64,000 bases of DNA from NCBI GenBank assembly GCA_021200775.1, contig JAJQGB010000017.1:1-64000 (forward strand). Direction: 5' to 3'. The DNA comes from Oscillospiraceae bacterium (GTDB lineage: Bacteria; Bacillota; Clostridia; Oscillospirales; Ruminococcaceae). The translations under genes and the position numbers were made by a program. This document shows positions 1 to 7,227 of this stretch, in pieces (the first letter of the stretch is position 1; every line of letters starts with the position of its first letter). The notes under the pieces were generated by a model that was not told the origin of the DNA, did no database searches, and saw nothing but the letters and a program-made list of their open reading frames with translations.

Positions 1-97
1 AACCGTCCTCGTAAATGCTTAGGCTGGAAAACTCCTTTGGAAGTCTTTTTAGAAATTTTTTTTAAGTTTAGTGTTGCACTTGCTTGACTTTGTGCCG

Positions 98-127
98 TGC
101 CGGCGTTAGCCGGCGGAGGGGTTTCCG
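98..127. repeat. Partial palindromic repeat (type B half)
   Basis: A GCCGGC-GTTA-GCCGGC hairpin is followed by GGAGGGGTTTCCGC. This matches the outer part of the type B half of the repeat family seen at 12826, 34376, 41729 and 63005. Here the GGGGAGG hairpin is missing. Read leftward, it encodes the last residues and the stop codon of glpK. Confidence 0.7.
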
Positions 128-1608
128 CAAGTGGCTCTAACCGCCTTTTTCCACCCCGCCAGCAATTCTTCTCTCTTATCTTCATTCATAGCAGGTTCAA
201 AAGTCTTTCCCTGCGAAGCGATTGCTTTGAGTTCTTCTCTATTCTTGAAGAATCCGACTGCAAGTCCTGCCAGGAACGCCGCACCGAGGGCTGTTGCTTC
301 GGTGGTGCCGGCTCGGGTTACCGTGATGTCGGAGATGTCCGACTGGAACTGCATCAGGAAATTGTTTGCGGAAGCTCCGCCGTCCACCTTCAGGCTCGAA
401 ATGTCGCCCATGTCGCTCTTCATCGCTTCCAGAAGGTCGTTTGACTGATATGCTATCGATTCGAGAGCTGCACGGATTATGTGATTCGTGTTTGCGCCAC
501 GGGTGAGACCGGTTATGACTCCCCGGGCGTTCATGTCCCAATAGGGAGCGCCGAGCCCGGAAAACGCCGGAACGAGATAGACTCCCGCACAGTCGGGAAC
601 CTTCTCGGCGAAATACTCACTGTCTTTAGCTTCCGCAATCAGCCGCATCTCGTCCCTGAGCCACTGGATAACAGCTCCGCCGACAAATACGCTTCCTTCA
701 AGGGCAAACTCTCTCGGTTTATCTTTCTCGGAAGCGGCGGCAGTGGTTACAAGCCCATGAGAGCTGGTGACACGACGGTTTCCGGTGTGCGACAGCAGGA
801 AGCAACCGGTGCCGTAGGTGTTCTTGGCGTCGCCTTCCTCGAAACAGCACTGCCCGAAGAGCGCCGCCTGCTGGTCTCCTGCAATTCCGCAGATGGGGAT
901 TTTCTCACCCATAATTTCCGTATATCCGTAAATTTCGCTTGACGAACGGATTTCGGGGAGCATCGAACGGGGAATTCCGAAAAGTTCGAGAAGCTTGTCG
1001 TCCCAGTCGTCGTTATCAATATTATAGAGCATAGTTCTCGAAGCGTTGGTGCGGTCTGTCACGTAGACCTTGCCGCCAGTCAGCTTCCAGACAAGCCATG
1101 TGTCGACCGTTCCGAATCTTAATTCGCCACGGTCGGCTTTTTCACGGGCGCCTTCGACGTTATCTAAGATCCACTTGATTTTCGTTGCGCTGAAATAGGC
1201 GTCGACCCTAAGCCCGGTGGTTTTCGCTATGTAATCGCCCTCGCCGGCTTCAAGAATTTTCTCGCAGATGTCGGAAGTCCTCCGGCACTGCCAGACGATG
1301 GCGTTGAAAATCGGTCTTGAAGTCTCTGCATCCCAGACAATCGTCGTTTCACGCTGGTTTGTGATGCCGATTCCGGCGATTTCCGACGGCGAAATGCCGC
1401 TTTTAAGGACGCACTCGGTCATTGCGGCGTACTGGCTGGCATAGATGTCCATCGGGTTCTGCTCGACCCATGCCGGGTGCGGGAAAATCTGCGGAATCTC
1501 CTGCTGAGAAATCCCGACAATCTTTGCATTTCTGTCGAAGAGAATTGCCCGGGCGCTGGTTGTGCCCTCGTCGAGAGCCAGAATATATTTTTTATCTACA
1601 GTGGTCAT
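106..1608 (-). CDS. glpK: Glycerol kinase
   Basis: A 500-residue FGGY-family sugar kinase that phosphorylates glycerol to sn-glycerol 3-phosphate with ATP in the cytoplasm. The N-terminal phosphate loop reads [10 protein letters not shown] (about residues 13-22). [29 protein letters not shown] and YGTGCF follow in the usual GlpK order, and the length is normal. The ATG at 1608 has GGAGGCGG as ribosome site and a good sigma-A promoter. No glycerol facilitator or glycerol-3-phosphate dehydrogenase lies next to it. The last residues (GNPSAG) and the TAA come from a palindromic repeat, so the native C-terminus has probably been replaced. The family call is very secure; the link to a glycerol regulon is not visible here. 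Confidence 0.96.
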   Translation of the reverse strand: MTTVDKKYILALDEGTTSARAILFDRNAKIVGISQQEIPQIFPHPAWVEQNPMDIYASQYAAMTECVLKSGISPSEIAGIGITNQRETTIVWDAETSRPIFNAIVWQCRRTSDICEKILEAGEGDYIAKTTGLRVDAYFSATKIKWILDNVEGAREKADRGELRFGTVDTWLVWKLTGGKVYVTDRTNASRTMLYNIDNDDWDDKLLELFGIPRSMLPEIRSSSEIYGYTEIMGEKIPICGIAGDQQAALFGQCCFEEGDAKNTYGTGCFLLSHTGNRRVTSSHGLVTTAAASEKDKPREFALEGSVFVGGAVIQWLRDEMRLIAEAKDSEYFAEKVPDCAGVYLVPAFSGLGAPYWDMNARGVITGLTRGANTNHIIRAALESIAYQSNDLLEAMKSDMGDISSLKVDGGASANNFLMQFQSDISDITVTRAGTTEATALGAAFLAGLAVGFFKNREELKAIASQGKTFEPAMNEDKREELLAGWKKAVRATCGNPSAG

Positions 1609-1637
1609 AATCCCGCCTCCAAGCTTTTATTAACCTT

Positions 1638-1666
1638 ATTTTAGCATAAATTTCCCTGTGGCGCAA
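1638..1666 (-). promoter_or_regulatory. Sigma-A promoter of glpK
   Basis: On the minus strand, TTGCGC (1661-1666) and TAAAAT (1638-1643) are separated by 17 bp, 30 bp upstream of the glpK ATG. No CRE-like operator was recognised. Confidence 0.6.
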
Positions 1667-1769
1667 CTTGAAATGGGCACAGTTTTGAGAAATTGTCGGG
1701 GAATTTTATTGAAAGATGGCTTTCAATCTGTTATACTGTTTAAAAAAGAGCTTGAAATGGGGCATTTTT

Positions 1770-2462
1770 ATGTCAAAAACCTTTGAAATAAAACAGATTG
1801 CGCACATCGAGAACGACTTTACCTCGAAATTCGGAATCCCGAGGCAAAGCGGACTTCTTGAAAATATGCACTCGATTATAGTTTTCGAGCCGGAATTCCG
1901 GAACGAGCAGTCGCTACGTGAGATTGACGGATTCTCGCATCTCTGGCTTATCTGGCAGTTTTCGGAGTCGGTGCGGGACGGCTTCTCCCCGACGGTAAGA
2001 CCTCCGAGACTCGGCGGCAATAAGCGTGTCGGAGTATTCGCAACCCGGTCGCCGTTTCGTCCAAATTCTCTGGGGCTTTCGTCTGTGAAGCTCGTAGGTG
2101 TTAGGAAGACCCCCGACAAGGGCACAGTTCTTGAAGTCACCGGCGCCGACCTTATGAACCTGACGCCAATTTTCGACATCAAGCCCTATATCGCCTATTC
2201 TGACAGCCACCCCGACGCTAAGTGCGGCTTCTCCGACCAAGCCGACGCCGAGCACCATATGCTCAAAGTTACAATCCCGCCCGAAATAGAACGGGAAATT
2301 CCTGAAGATAAGCTTAAAAACCTGAAAGCCCTTCTGAGCCTCGACCCGAGACCCAGGTATCAGGACGACCCGGACAGGTTTTATAGTTTTGAATTTGCGG
2401 AGATGAAGGTGGGGTTCAGGGTTGATGGTGAAGAACTGAGAGTGGAGGAAGTGACGAAATGA
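1770..2462 (+). CDS. trmO: TrmO-type tRNA (t6A37) N6-methyltransferase
   Basis: A TsaA/TrmO-family protein, predicted to use S-adenosylmethionine to N6-methylate threonylcarbamoyladenosine 37 in tRNA. The N-terminal beta-barrel carries IAHIENDFTSKFGIPRQ, then IDGFSHLWLIW, and the family hallmark RPPRLGGNKRVGVFATRSPF with PNSLGLS. A C-terminal extension (about residues 150-230) is typical of full-length TrmO. The ATG at 1770 is preferred because homologues start just before this conserved block; an in-frame ATG at 1716 would add 18 unrelated residues. The stop overlaps the start of the next gene in ATGA, so the two are probably co-translated. The call is secure; activity on t6A is inferred from the family. 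Confidence 0.9.
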   Translation: MSKTFEIKQIAHIENDFTSKFGIPRQSGLLENMHSIIVFEPEFRNEQSLREIDGFSHLWLIWQFSESVRDGFSPTVRPPRLGGNKRVGVFATRSPFRPNSLGLSSVKLVGVRKTPDKGTVLEVTGADLMNLTPIFDIKPYIAYSDSHPDAKCGFSDQADAEHHMLKVTIPPEIEREIPEDKLKNLKALLSLDPRPRYQDDPDRFYSFEFAEMKVGFRVDGEELRVEEVTK

Positions 2463-3001
2463 TTGAAATCCGCAAAATAACCGCCGAAAACAAATCCGAC
2501 ATCAATCTTAAAAACGACCCGTTCAGGCTCATCGGCAGGCTGATTGTCGAACGCCGGGACGGCGAATGGAGCTATCGGGAGGAGATGCTCCCCGAGGCGG
2601 AAGTCTCCGAAATGGTCTTCCCCGACGAGAACTATGTTTACGAAGAGATGCCTGACTACGTCTTTCTCGGCGCTTACGATGGAGATGACTGCGTCGGCGT
2701 GGCGATTCTTTGCCCGCATTTCACCAGGCGGCTCTATCTCGAAGACCTGAAGGTCTCCCGAAAAGCCCGGGGCAAGGGCGTCGGCAGGCTTCTCGTCGGG
2801 GCTTGCAAGGCTTATGCCGCCGAACATGGCTTCAAGGGCGTCTGCACCGTCGGTCAGGACAACAACCTCATCGCCTGCCGCCTCTATCTCTCCACCGGCT
2901 TCAGAATTGGCGGTCTCGACACCGAAATCTACGAAGGCACGAAGCAAGCAGGGAAGGCGGATGTGTGGTTTTATTGGAAACCCCTCAGTCAGCTTCGCTG
3001 A
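2459..3001 (+). CDS. GNAT-family N-acetyltransferase
   Basis: A 180-residue acyl-CoA transferase of the GNAT fold. The acetyl-CoA pyrophosphate loop is RKARGKGVGRLLV (about residues 101-113), followed by the helix and NNLIACRLYLSTGFRIGG, the usual final strand-helix of the fold. The substrate cannot be predicted. It overlaps trmO by 4 bp. The last six residues (PLSQLR) and the TGA lie inside the palindromic repeat at 2977, so the repeat has set the end of this protein. The fold is confident, the role unknown. Confidence 0.85.
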   Translation: MIEIRKITAENKSDINLKNDPFRLIGRLIVERRDGEWSYREEMLPEAEVSEMVFPDENYVYEEMPDYVFLGAYDGDDCVGVAILCPHFTRRLYLEDLKVSRKARGKGVGRLLVGACKAYAAEHGFKGVCTVGQDNNLIACRLYLSTGFRIGGLDTEIYEGTKQAGKADVWFYWKPLSQLR

Positions 3002-3131
3002 CATCTCCCCTTTCAGGGGAGCCTTTTTATGATGGGCACTACTGGCTCCCCTTACTAAGGGGAGCTGGCGCCGAAGGCGACTGAGAGGTGCGCCGACCAG
3101 CGGGAGGCGCGTCGCCGCCGTAGGTGGCGAC
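2977..3131. repeat. Modular palindromic repeat, copy 2 (A+A type)
   Basis: Left half: CCCCTCAGTCAGC-TTCG-GCTGAC followed by CTCCCCTTTCAGGGGAG and CCTTTTT. Right half in inverted orientation: GGCTCCCC..GGGGAGC, a variant arm with loop CCGAAG, then CTGAGAGGT. Two extra mini-hairpins follow to 3131. The left GGGGAG hairpin followed by T5 can act as a terminator for the acetyltransferase gene. Confidence 0.85.
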
Positions 3132-3146
3132 AAATTGCAAATTGGC

Positions 3147-3178
3147 TGTAGTTTCCGCCTTAAAAACCGTAGTATACA
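3147..3178 (+). promoter_or_regulatory. Putative ECF-type promoter of the 3208 sigma gene
   Basis: TGTAGT (3147-3152), nine bases, then AAAAACCG (3162-3169) and TAGTATACA. The same layout (TGTAAC, nine bases, AAAAACCG, TGTCTATA) precedes the second sigma factor at 58521-58551. This suggests one autoregulated ECF promoter class. Confidence 0.5.
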
Positions 3179-3207
3179 GTTGAAGCCCAAAAGAAGGAGG
3201 AGAAAAT

Positions 3208-3786
3208 ATGGAAGACAGCATGATTATCGACCTGTTTTTTGACCGGTCGGAGACGGCGATACGGGAGCTTGATCTGAAGTACAGCGAGATTTGCCGGGGA
3301 TTTTCGAACAACATTTTAGGGAGCAGGCAGGATGCGGAGGAGTGCGTCAACGACGCTTACCTGGGCGTGTGGAACTCCATCCCACCGGAGAGACCCGAGC
3401 CGCTTCTGTCGTTCGTGATAAAAATCGTCCGCAACATCTCCATCAACGCCTACCGCAAAAAAGAAGCCGCCAAGCGGCGGAGCTCCTACACGGTTGCGAT
3501 GGAGGAGATTGAGGGTTGCCTTGCGAGCAGTGGCAGTGTTGAGGGCGAAATTGAGGCAAAAGAGCTTGCTGGGATTATCGGGAGCTTTTTCGACACACTC
3601 TCCCAAGAAAACCGAGCCATCTTTATGCGGCGGTACTGGCTTTCGGAAAGTTGCGACAAAATCGCAGAGGCGGTGGGCTTACGTGAAGAAATTGTACCGA
3701 TAGAAGACGTGCAAAGCGACGTCCGGGCAGGCTTAAAAGTCCTCACCCTCGCCGAAAGAGAAGCAAAGTTAGCGGAAATATCCTGA
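3208..3786 (+). CDS. ECF-type RNA polymerase sigma factor with abnormal C-terminus
   Basis: A 192-residue sigma-70 family protein. Region 2 is clear: IIDLFFDRSETAIRELD, then DAEECVNDAYLGVWNSIPPERPE and a basic helix NISINAYRKKEAAKRR. Region 4 starts normally (FFDTLSQENRAIFMRRYWLSES, then CDKIAEAVGL). The recognition helix normally reads like KVKTTLFRIRKKL, as in the paralogue at 57942. Here it is replaced by an acidic tail (IEDVQSDVRAGLKVL, then EREAKLAEIS). No anti-sigma gene follows. It may be a decaying gene or a sigma factor that reads the -35 box differently. GGAGGAG precedes the ATG. The family is secure, function uncertain. Confidence 0.8.
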   Translation: MEDSMIIDLFFDRSETAIRELDLKYSEICRGFSNNILGSRQDAEECVNDAYLGVWNSIPPERPEPLLSFVIKIVRNISINAYRKKEAAKRRSSYTVAMEEIEGCLASSGSVEGEIEAKELAGIIGSFFDTLSQENRAIFMRRYWLSESCDKIAEAVGLREEIVPIEDVQSDVRAGLKVLTLAEREAKLAEIS

Positions 3787-3805
3787 CGGAAAAGAAAAAA
3801 GCATA

Positions 3806-3840
3806 AAAATTCAGCCCTGCCGGGATTCGGTGGGGCTGAA
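3806..3840 (-). terminator. Rho-independent terminator (leftward)
   Basis: On the minus strand a TTCAGCCC stem pairs with GGGCTGAA and is followed by TTTTT. It sits just downstream of the 47-residue ORF at 3853 and ends that leftward transcript. Confidence 0.65.
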
Positions 3841-3852
3841 GTATTACTGAGA

Positions 3853-3996
3853 CTATTTTGCCAACTCCTCATATGCCTGCTTATTCTTTGTTATCAGACT
3901 TTTGGAGACGGCGGAGACGTCTTCGTCTCTGGCGAGCTGTTCGCCTTCGGCAGTGGAAAATTTTATAGGTTGGTCACGAGAATTTGTTTTAATCAT
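3853..3996 (-). CDS. Small coupled ORF, 47 residues, unknown function
   Basis: A short frame starting MIKTNSRDQPIKFST and ending SKSLITKNKQAYEELAK. Its ATG overlaps the TGA of the upstream membrane-protein gene in ATGA, and a leftward terminator follows its stop, so it sits as the last gene of a two-gene operon. It is hydrophilic with a helical C-terminal half and no membrane segment. The C-terminus resembles tails of some small antitoxin-like proteins, but no toxin is paired with it, so no function is assigned. Support comes from the overlap and the terminator, not from a recognised family. Confidence 0.55.
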   Translation of the reverse strand: MIKTNSRDQPIKFSTAEGEQLARDEDVSAVSKSLITKNKQAYEELAK

Positions 3997-4607
3997 TGGT
4001 TTGCAGAATTTTGAGCGTTTTGGGTTTTGATGATGTTGAGTATAGAAATGATTTTTTGGGCGTTTTCGAGTTCAGTCTGGTACACTAGCGAAGACTTACT
4101 GACTTCTGAATCTATCAGTTTTATGAGAGCCATAGGGTCATGCACATTGTTGAACATAATACGCACATGAAGGCGGCTACAGGTTTGACTTTGTTTACCT
4201 TTTATTTCACCCAGCAAGGCACCTACTTTTCCGAAAAGCAGACCACCCGTAACCAATCCGCTTAATGAAATTCCTGAAACGGTGTTGCCGTCTTCAATTA
4301 ATTCGAAATCGAGTATGTCAGAGTAGTTATAAATTTTGTATCTGTGTTCGCTACTGGGAAGTCGGAATTTTTTGCGTTTGTCATCAACCCACAGATACCG
4401 TTTAACTTTTTTAGTTGGAAAGAATCTAAACCAGAAGAATGAAGAGTGTTCTGACGAATTGCCATTTTGATTTTTGTAAGAGATAAAGTAGAGCAACGCA
4501 ATGATAATAGGGATAACAGCAAGCGGTGGAAATAATAAAATGAGTACGATTACAATCACCAAAAATACTATTACAGCCGCTAAAGCCCTAGAACTATCTT
4601 GTTTCAT
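3993..4607 (-). CDS. Membrane protein with C-terminal PH-like domain
   Basis: A 204-residue protein with two close N-terminal membrane segments (about residues 8-27 and 29-44). A soluble domain follows with the pattern YSDILDFELIEDGNTVSG, a glycine-rich stretch (LVTGGLLFGKVGALLGEIKG), and ALIKLIDSEVSKSSLVYQT. This domain resembles the C-terminal part of Clostridia proteins that carry an N-terminal zinc ribbon (DUF4428/SHOCT-like); the zinc ribbon is replaced by membrane helices here. The ATG at 4607 has AGGA nine bases upstream. A TTG at 4625 would add six residues without a ribosome site. The role is unknown. Confidence 0.7.
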   Translation of the reverse strand: MKQDSSRALAAVIVFLVIVIVLILLFPPLAVIPIIIALLYFISYKNQNGNSSEHSSFFWFRFFPTKKVKRYLWVDDKRKKFRLPSSEHRYKIYNYSDILDFELIEDGNTVSGISLSGLVTGGLLFGKVGALLGEIKGKQSQTCSRLHVRIMFNNVHDPMALIKLIDSEVSKSSLVYQTELENAQKIISILNIIKTQNAQNSANQ

Positions 4608-4699
4608 CCCTACACATCCTGTCAAGTATTTATCGTTAAAGTCATTGTATCATTTATACAAGAGACTTGTCAAGGGAAAACTAAAGATTTTGCAGGAAT

Positions 4700-5179
4700 C
4701 TAAAATATCGCCTTAACTCCATACGACACCAGCAGCATAATCACGCCTGCCGTGATGACTCCGGCGAAGATAATCGGGAACGCCTTTTTCTTGTCGATGC
4801 CGAGGACTACGGCTACGAGCGAGCCGGTCCAGGCGCCGGTGCCGGGAAGCGGGACGGCTACGAGGACGAAGAGACCGAAGGCTTTGAACTTTTCAATAGT
4901 GCCTTGCTTGCTGTAGGCTTTTTTCTCCAGCCAGTTGGCGGCACGACCTAAGAAGTTCTCCTGCTTCTTCATCCATTGGAGGACTTTTTCAAGAAGCAGC
5001 AGAATAAACGGCACGGGGAGCATATTCCCGAGGACAGCGACGATAAAAGCCTCATAGGGTTTAAGCCCGAACCCGACGCCATAGGGAATCCCTCCCCGAA
5101 GCTCGACAATCGGGAGCATGGAAATCAAAAACGTGGCAATAAGCTTGCCGATGTGGGTTGATGTTAGCCAGGAAAACAT
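4700..5179 (-). CDS. Small multidrug export family membrane protein
   Basis: A 159-residue integral membrane protein of the COG2426 / small multi-drug export family. The family signature near the N-terminus is MLPIVELRGGIPYGVGFGLKP. The repeat-like second half has VPLPGTGAWTGSLVAVVLGI. Four to five hydrophobic segments are visible. The family name comes from one early report; real substrates are poorly known, so transport of drugs should not be assumed. It sits downstream of the WYL regulator, separated by a heptamer repeat. Confidence 0.85.
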   Translation of the reverse strand: MFSWLTSTHIGKLIATFLISMLPIVELRGGIPYGVGFGLKPYEAFIVAVLGNMLPVPFILLLLEKVLQWMKKQENFLGRAANWLEKKAYSKQGTIEKFKAFGLFVLVAVPLPGTGAWTGSLVAVVLGIDKKKAFPIIFAGVITAGVIMLLVSYGVKAIF

Positions 5180-5192
5180 GGAAATCCTTTCT

Positions 5193-5220
5193 CATTGTAC
5201 ATTGTACATTATACATTGTA
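5193..5220. repeat. Heptamer repeat (4 x CATTGTA), 28 bp
   Basis: Four 7-bp units: CATTGTA, CATTGTA, CATTATA, CATTGTA. The reverse complement matches a 28-bp block at 49328-49360 with one mismatch, so this is a dispersed repeat. It supplies the last codons and the TAA of the WYL regulator gene. Confidence 0.8.
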
Positions 5221-6201
5221 ATTTGCCGCCATCTTCTCAATCTTCTCTTTCGCCTCATTGCGGACCCATTCTGGTTCGAGAACTTCGGCGTCATCTCCGA
5301 ACGAGAAGAGCCAGGTGTAGAATGCCGGACTTATCTGGGCTTCGATGCGGACGGTGAATTTGTCCTCAGAAATGCGGTTTGGGTGGAGACTAGAGCCGTA
5401 TTTGTCGACAAGGACGCCGAAAACATAAGGCTTAGAGCTCATTCTGAGGGTGACGGTCGTTTTCTCTCTTGCAAAGGCGCCGAACATCGAGCGCACTTCT
5501 TTCGCTCTTTCCTGCTGTTCAGGTGTCAGTTCCAGCCTCGGCTCTTCAGAAATACTTACATCCGCCATGCGGTCGATTCTGAAGTTCGAGATGTCGTCGT
5601 GACCGGGGTTGTAGGCGGTGAGGTAGTAGTAATCGCTGTCGGAAATAAGGTAAAACGGGGAGACGGTGTAGAGCTGTCCGCCGTGGCGATACTTTTTCTT
5701 TAAGTTGATGTCGTACTCGGTGTAGTGGAAGGACACCTGCCGGTTCTTGACAATCGCCTCGTGAATCGCATTTATAGAGTAGTATATACGCTCGTTATTG
5801 GACTTAGACCGTCCGTCGACATAGATTGTTCTTGAAAGACTCTGCGCCTGATACTTGCTCGTGAGTGTTTTTAGCTTTGAGATGAGCTCGTCCGACTTCT
5901 TTTTCGTTAAGAACTTTGAGGACGCAACCGTGTTTACAAGAATCATCAGCTCTTCGTCCTGGAAGGTTCTCGAATTTACATAGTAATAGTTCGCATGACC
6001 CCGGCGCTCGGTGACAATGTCCATCCCCGACTGGATGAGTGTGTCGATGTCGTCATAGACCGACTTTCTCTCGACGTTTATGCCATAGTCGCCGAGAAGC
6101 CGGATAATGTCGTTTCCGGACAGCTGGTGCTCCGGGTCGGTGTTTTCAAGAAGTATCTTCTGAAGCATCAGAAGCTTGATTTTCGGTCTTGGTTCAAACA
6201 T
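5209..6201 (-). CDS. WYL-domain transcriptional regulator
   Basis: A 330-residue regulator. The N-terminal winged helix (KIKLLMLQKILLENTDPEH, IIRLLGDYGI, VYDDIDTL) is DeoR-like. The WYL domain has SPFYLISDSDYYYLTAYN and FRIDRM, and a C-terminal extension is present. WYL domains sense nucleic acids or small ligands in several repressors and phage-defence regulators; the target here is unknown. The ATG at 6201 is chosen because AAAGGTGG lies just upstream, inside the end of the DUF896 gene. An ATG at 6246 would overlap that gene by 44 bp. The last residues (YNV) come from the heptamer repeat. Confidence 0.88.
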   Translation of the reverse strand: MFEPRPKIKLLMLQKILLENTDPEHQLSGNDIIRLLGDYGINVERKSVYDDIDTLIQSGMDIVTERRGHANYYYVNSRTFQDEELMILVNTVASSKFLTKKKSDELISKLKTLTSKYQAQSLSRTIYVDGRSKSNNERIYYSINAIHEAIVKNRQVSFHYTEYDINLKKKYRHGGQLYTVSPFYLISDSDYYYLTAYNPGHDDISNFRIDRMADVSISEEPRLELTPEQQERAKEVRSMFGAFAREKTTVTLRMSSKPYVFGVLVDKYGSSLHPNRISEDKFTVRIEAQISPAFYTWLFSFGDDAEVLEPEWVRNEAKEKIEKMAANYNV

Positions 6202-6202
6202 T

Positions 6203-6418
6203 CTAGCATCCACCTTTCGGATTAAGCGATTCTTTGTACTCTTCAAACTCTATATTGTCGAGTGTCGCCGTGAGACTCGCCCTGATTGCGGCTCGGTACT
6301 CGTTTCTGAGAAGCTGTTGCTCCTGCTTCTCGTCATCAGTCAAGCCCTCTTCACGGGACTTTTTTGCTAAGGCATTTATTCTAGCTATCTTTTCTTGATT
6401 CGTAATAATCAGCTCCAA
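6203..6418 (-). CDS. DUF896 (UPF0291, YnzC-like) small protein
   Basis: A small DUF896 protein with the conserved core KIARINALAKKSREEGLTD and a following KQEQQLLRNEYRAAIRASL. In Bacillus the family is partly under SOS control, with unknown function. The start is unusual. The upstream in-frame GTG at 6445 lies inside the -10 region of the promoter and cannot be used. No ATG is available. A TTG at 6418, or an ATT at 6406 with GGAG six bases before it, are the remaining options; homologues start close to the second. It is cotranscribed with the WYL regulator, whose ATG follows after one base. Confidence 0.75.
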   Translation of the reverse strand: MELIITNQEKIARINALAKKSREEGLTDDEKQEQQLLRNEYRAAIRASLTATLDNIEFEEYKESLNPKGGC

Positions 6419-6435
6419 CTTTACGCAATAGAAAA

Positions 6436-6464
6436 AGTATATCACGCCATGAGCCCAATTTCAA
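6436..6464 (-). promoter_or_regulatory. Sigma-A promoter of DUF896-WYL operon
   Basis: TTGAAA (6459-6464), 17 bp, TATACT (6436-6441) on the minus strand. The predicted start of transcription near 6429 rules out the GTG at 6445 as start codon of the DUF896 gene. Confidence 0.7.
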
Positions 6465-6525
6465 TCAGAAATTGCGAAGTTTCAAAAATTTTTCGTGACC
6501 TGTCCGAATTCTTACCCTATAATCA

Positions 6526-6554
6526 CTTGACAAAAACAAATTTTCTGCTATCAT
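6526..6554 (+). promoter_or_regulatory. Sigma-A promoter of the 6603 small gene
   Basis: TTGACA (6526-6531), 17 bp, TATCAT (6549-6554). It is divergent from the DUF896-WYL promoter. The LexA-type box lies just downstream of the expected start of transcription. Confidence 0.75.
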
Positions 6555-6566
6555 TGATATTGAAAC

Positions 6567-6580
6567 GGAACAATCGTTCC
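6567..6580. promoter_or_regulatory. LexA/DinR-type SOS box
   Basis: GGAAC-AATC-GTTCC fits the Gram-positive SOS box core GAAC-N4-GTTC. It lies about +7 to +20 of the promoter at 6526, where a bound repressor would block transcription. This is the only such box I noticed in the window. Confidence 0.6.
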
Positions 6581-6602
6581 AAAATTAATGGAGGTAGAAT
6601 AT

Positions 6603-6794
6603 TTGAAAGATCTGATTGAGAGTTATGAAAAAGAAGCAGTGAAGATGGCAGAGTATATGGAGCGGCTGAAGAGTCAGCTCGAAACGGAAAGGGACGTGAA
6701 CGAGAGAAAGTCTTTGCAGAGGAGAATCTACGCCGCAGAAGTCGAAAGATTCGAAATTCTGGAGGACATCATCGCAATGCGAAAATATCTTTGA
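6603..6794 (+). CDS. Small helical protein behind an SOS box
   Basis: A 63-residue, highly charged protein, predicted almost wholly helical (KDLIESYEKEAVKMAEY, MERLKSQLETERDVNERKS, AEVERFEILEDII). Spaced Leu/Ile/Met residues suggest a short coiled coil. There is no membrane segment. The start is TTG at 6603: GGAGG lies eight bases before it, and the ATG at 6588 is part of that ribosome site. Promoter and SOS box suggest induction on DNA damage. Small LexA-controlled proteins elsewhere (YneA, SidA) block division, but those have membrane anchors, so the comparison is only about regulation. The family is not recognised. Confidence 0.65.
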   Translation: MKDLIESYEKEAVKMAEYMERLKSQLETERDVNERKSLQRRIYAAEVERFEILEDIIAMRKYL

Positions 6795-6823
6795 TGTGTT
6801 ATTTTAAAAACCGGGGCAAATCG

Positions 6824-6852
6824 TTGCATTTTTTCAAGCGCTGTGTTATAAT
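6824..6852 (+). promoter_or_regulatory. Sigma-A promoter of darA-holB-ricT
   Basis: TTGCAT (6824-6829), 17 bp, TATAAT (6847-6852). A short hairpin (AGGCA-TTT-TGCCT) follows in the leader before the AAGGAG ribosome site. Confidence 0.7.
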
Positions 6853-6909
6853 AAAACTATTAATAGGCATTTTGCCTGTCAAATTGCCGTATCTAAGGAG
6901 CCTGATTAC

Positions 6910-7227
6910 ATGAAGCTGATATTTGCTGTTATAAATGATGACGATTTCAGAGGCGTTTCGGATGCCTTGAACTCTGCGGGACATCAGTCGACAAGGCTCT
7001 CGTCCACCGGCGGATTCCTCCGTTCCGGAAACTCGACGCTTTTAATCTGCGTTGAGGATGAACAGCTTGACGACTGCATCGAAATAATCAAGCACAACTG
7101 CCGCAAGCGCAAGCAGTACGTCCCGACAACGGCTGTCCGGGGTAACTTCGCCGCAAAGCCGCTTGAAGTAACAATCGGCGGTGCGACAATCTTCGTCACC
7201 GACGTCGACCGGTTCGAGAAATTCTGA
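6910..7227 (+). CDS. darA: Cyclic-di-AMP receptor DarA/PstA (YaaQ)
   Basis: A 105-residue PII-like protein that binds the second messenger c-di-AMP as a trimer. The family signature is MKLIFAVINDDD at the start and TRLSSTGGFLRSGNSTLLI around residues 36-54, which forms the nucleotide pocket. TIGGATIFVTDVDRF follows near the end. Gene order darA-holB-ricT matches the yaaQ-holB-yaaT cluster of Bacillus. The downstream target of DarA is unknown in most species. The stop overlaps the holB ATG (TGATG). Confidence 0.95.
   Translation: MKLIFAVINDDDFRGVSDALNSAGHQSTRLSSTGGFLRSGNSTLLICVEDEQLDDCIEIIKHNCRKRKQYVPTTAVRGNFAAKPLEVTIGGATIFVTDVDRFEKF

Noticed and set aside
2381-3190. 269-residue minus-strand frame over trmO, the acetyltransferase and the repeat
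   Set aside because: Antisense to two clear genes and a palindromic repeat; no domain and no start signal.
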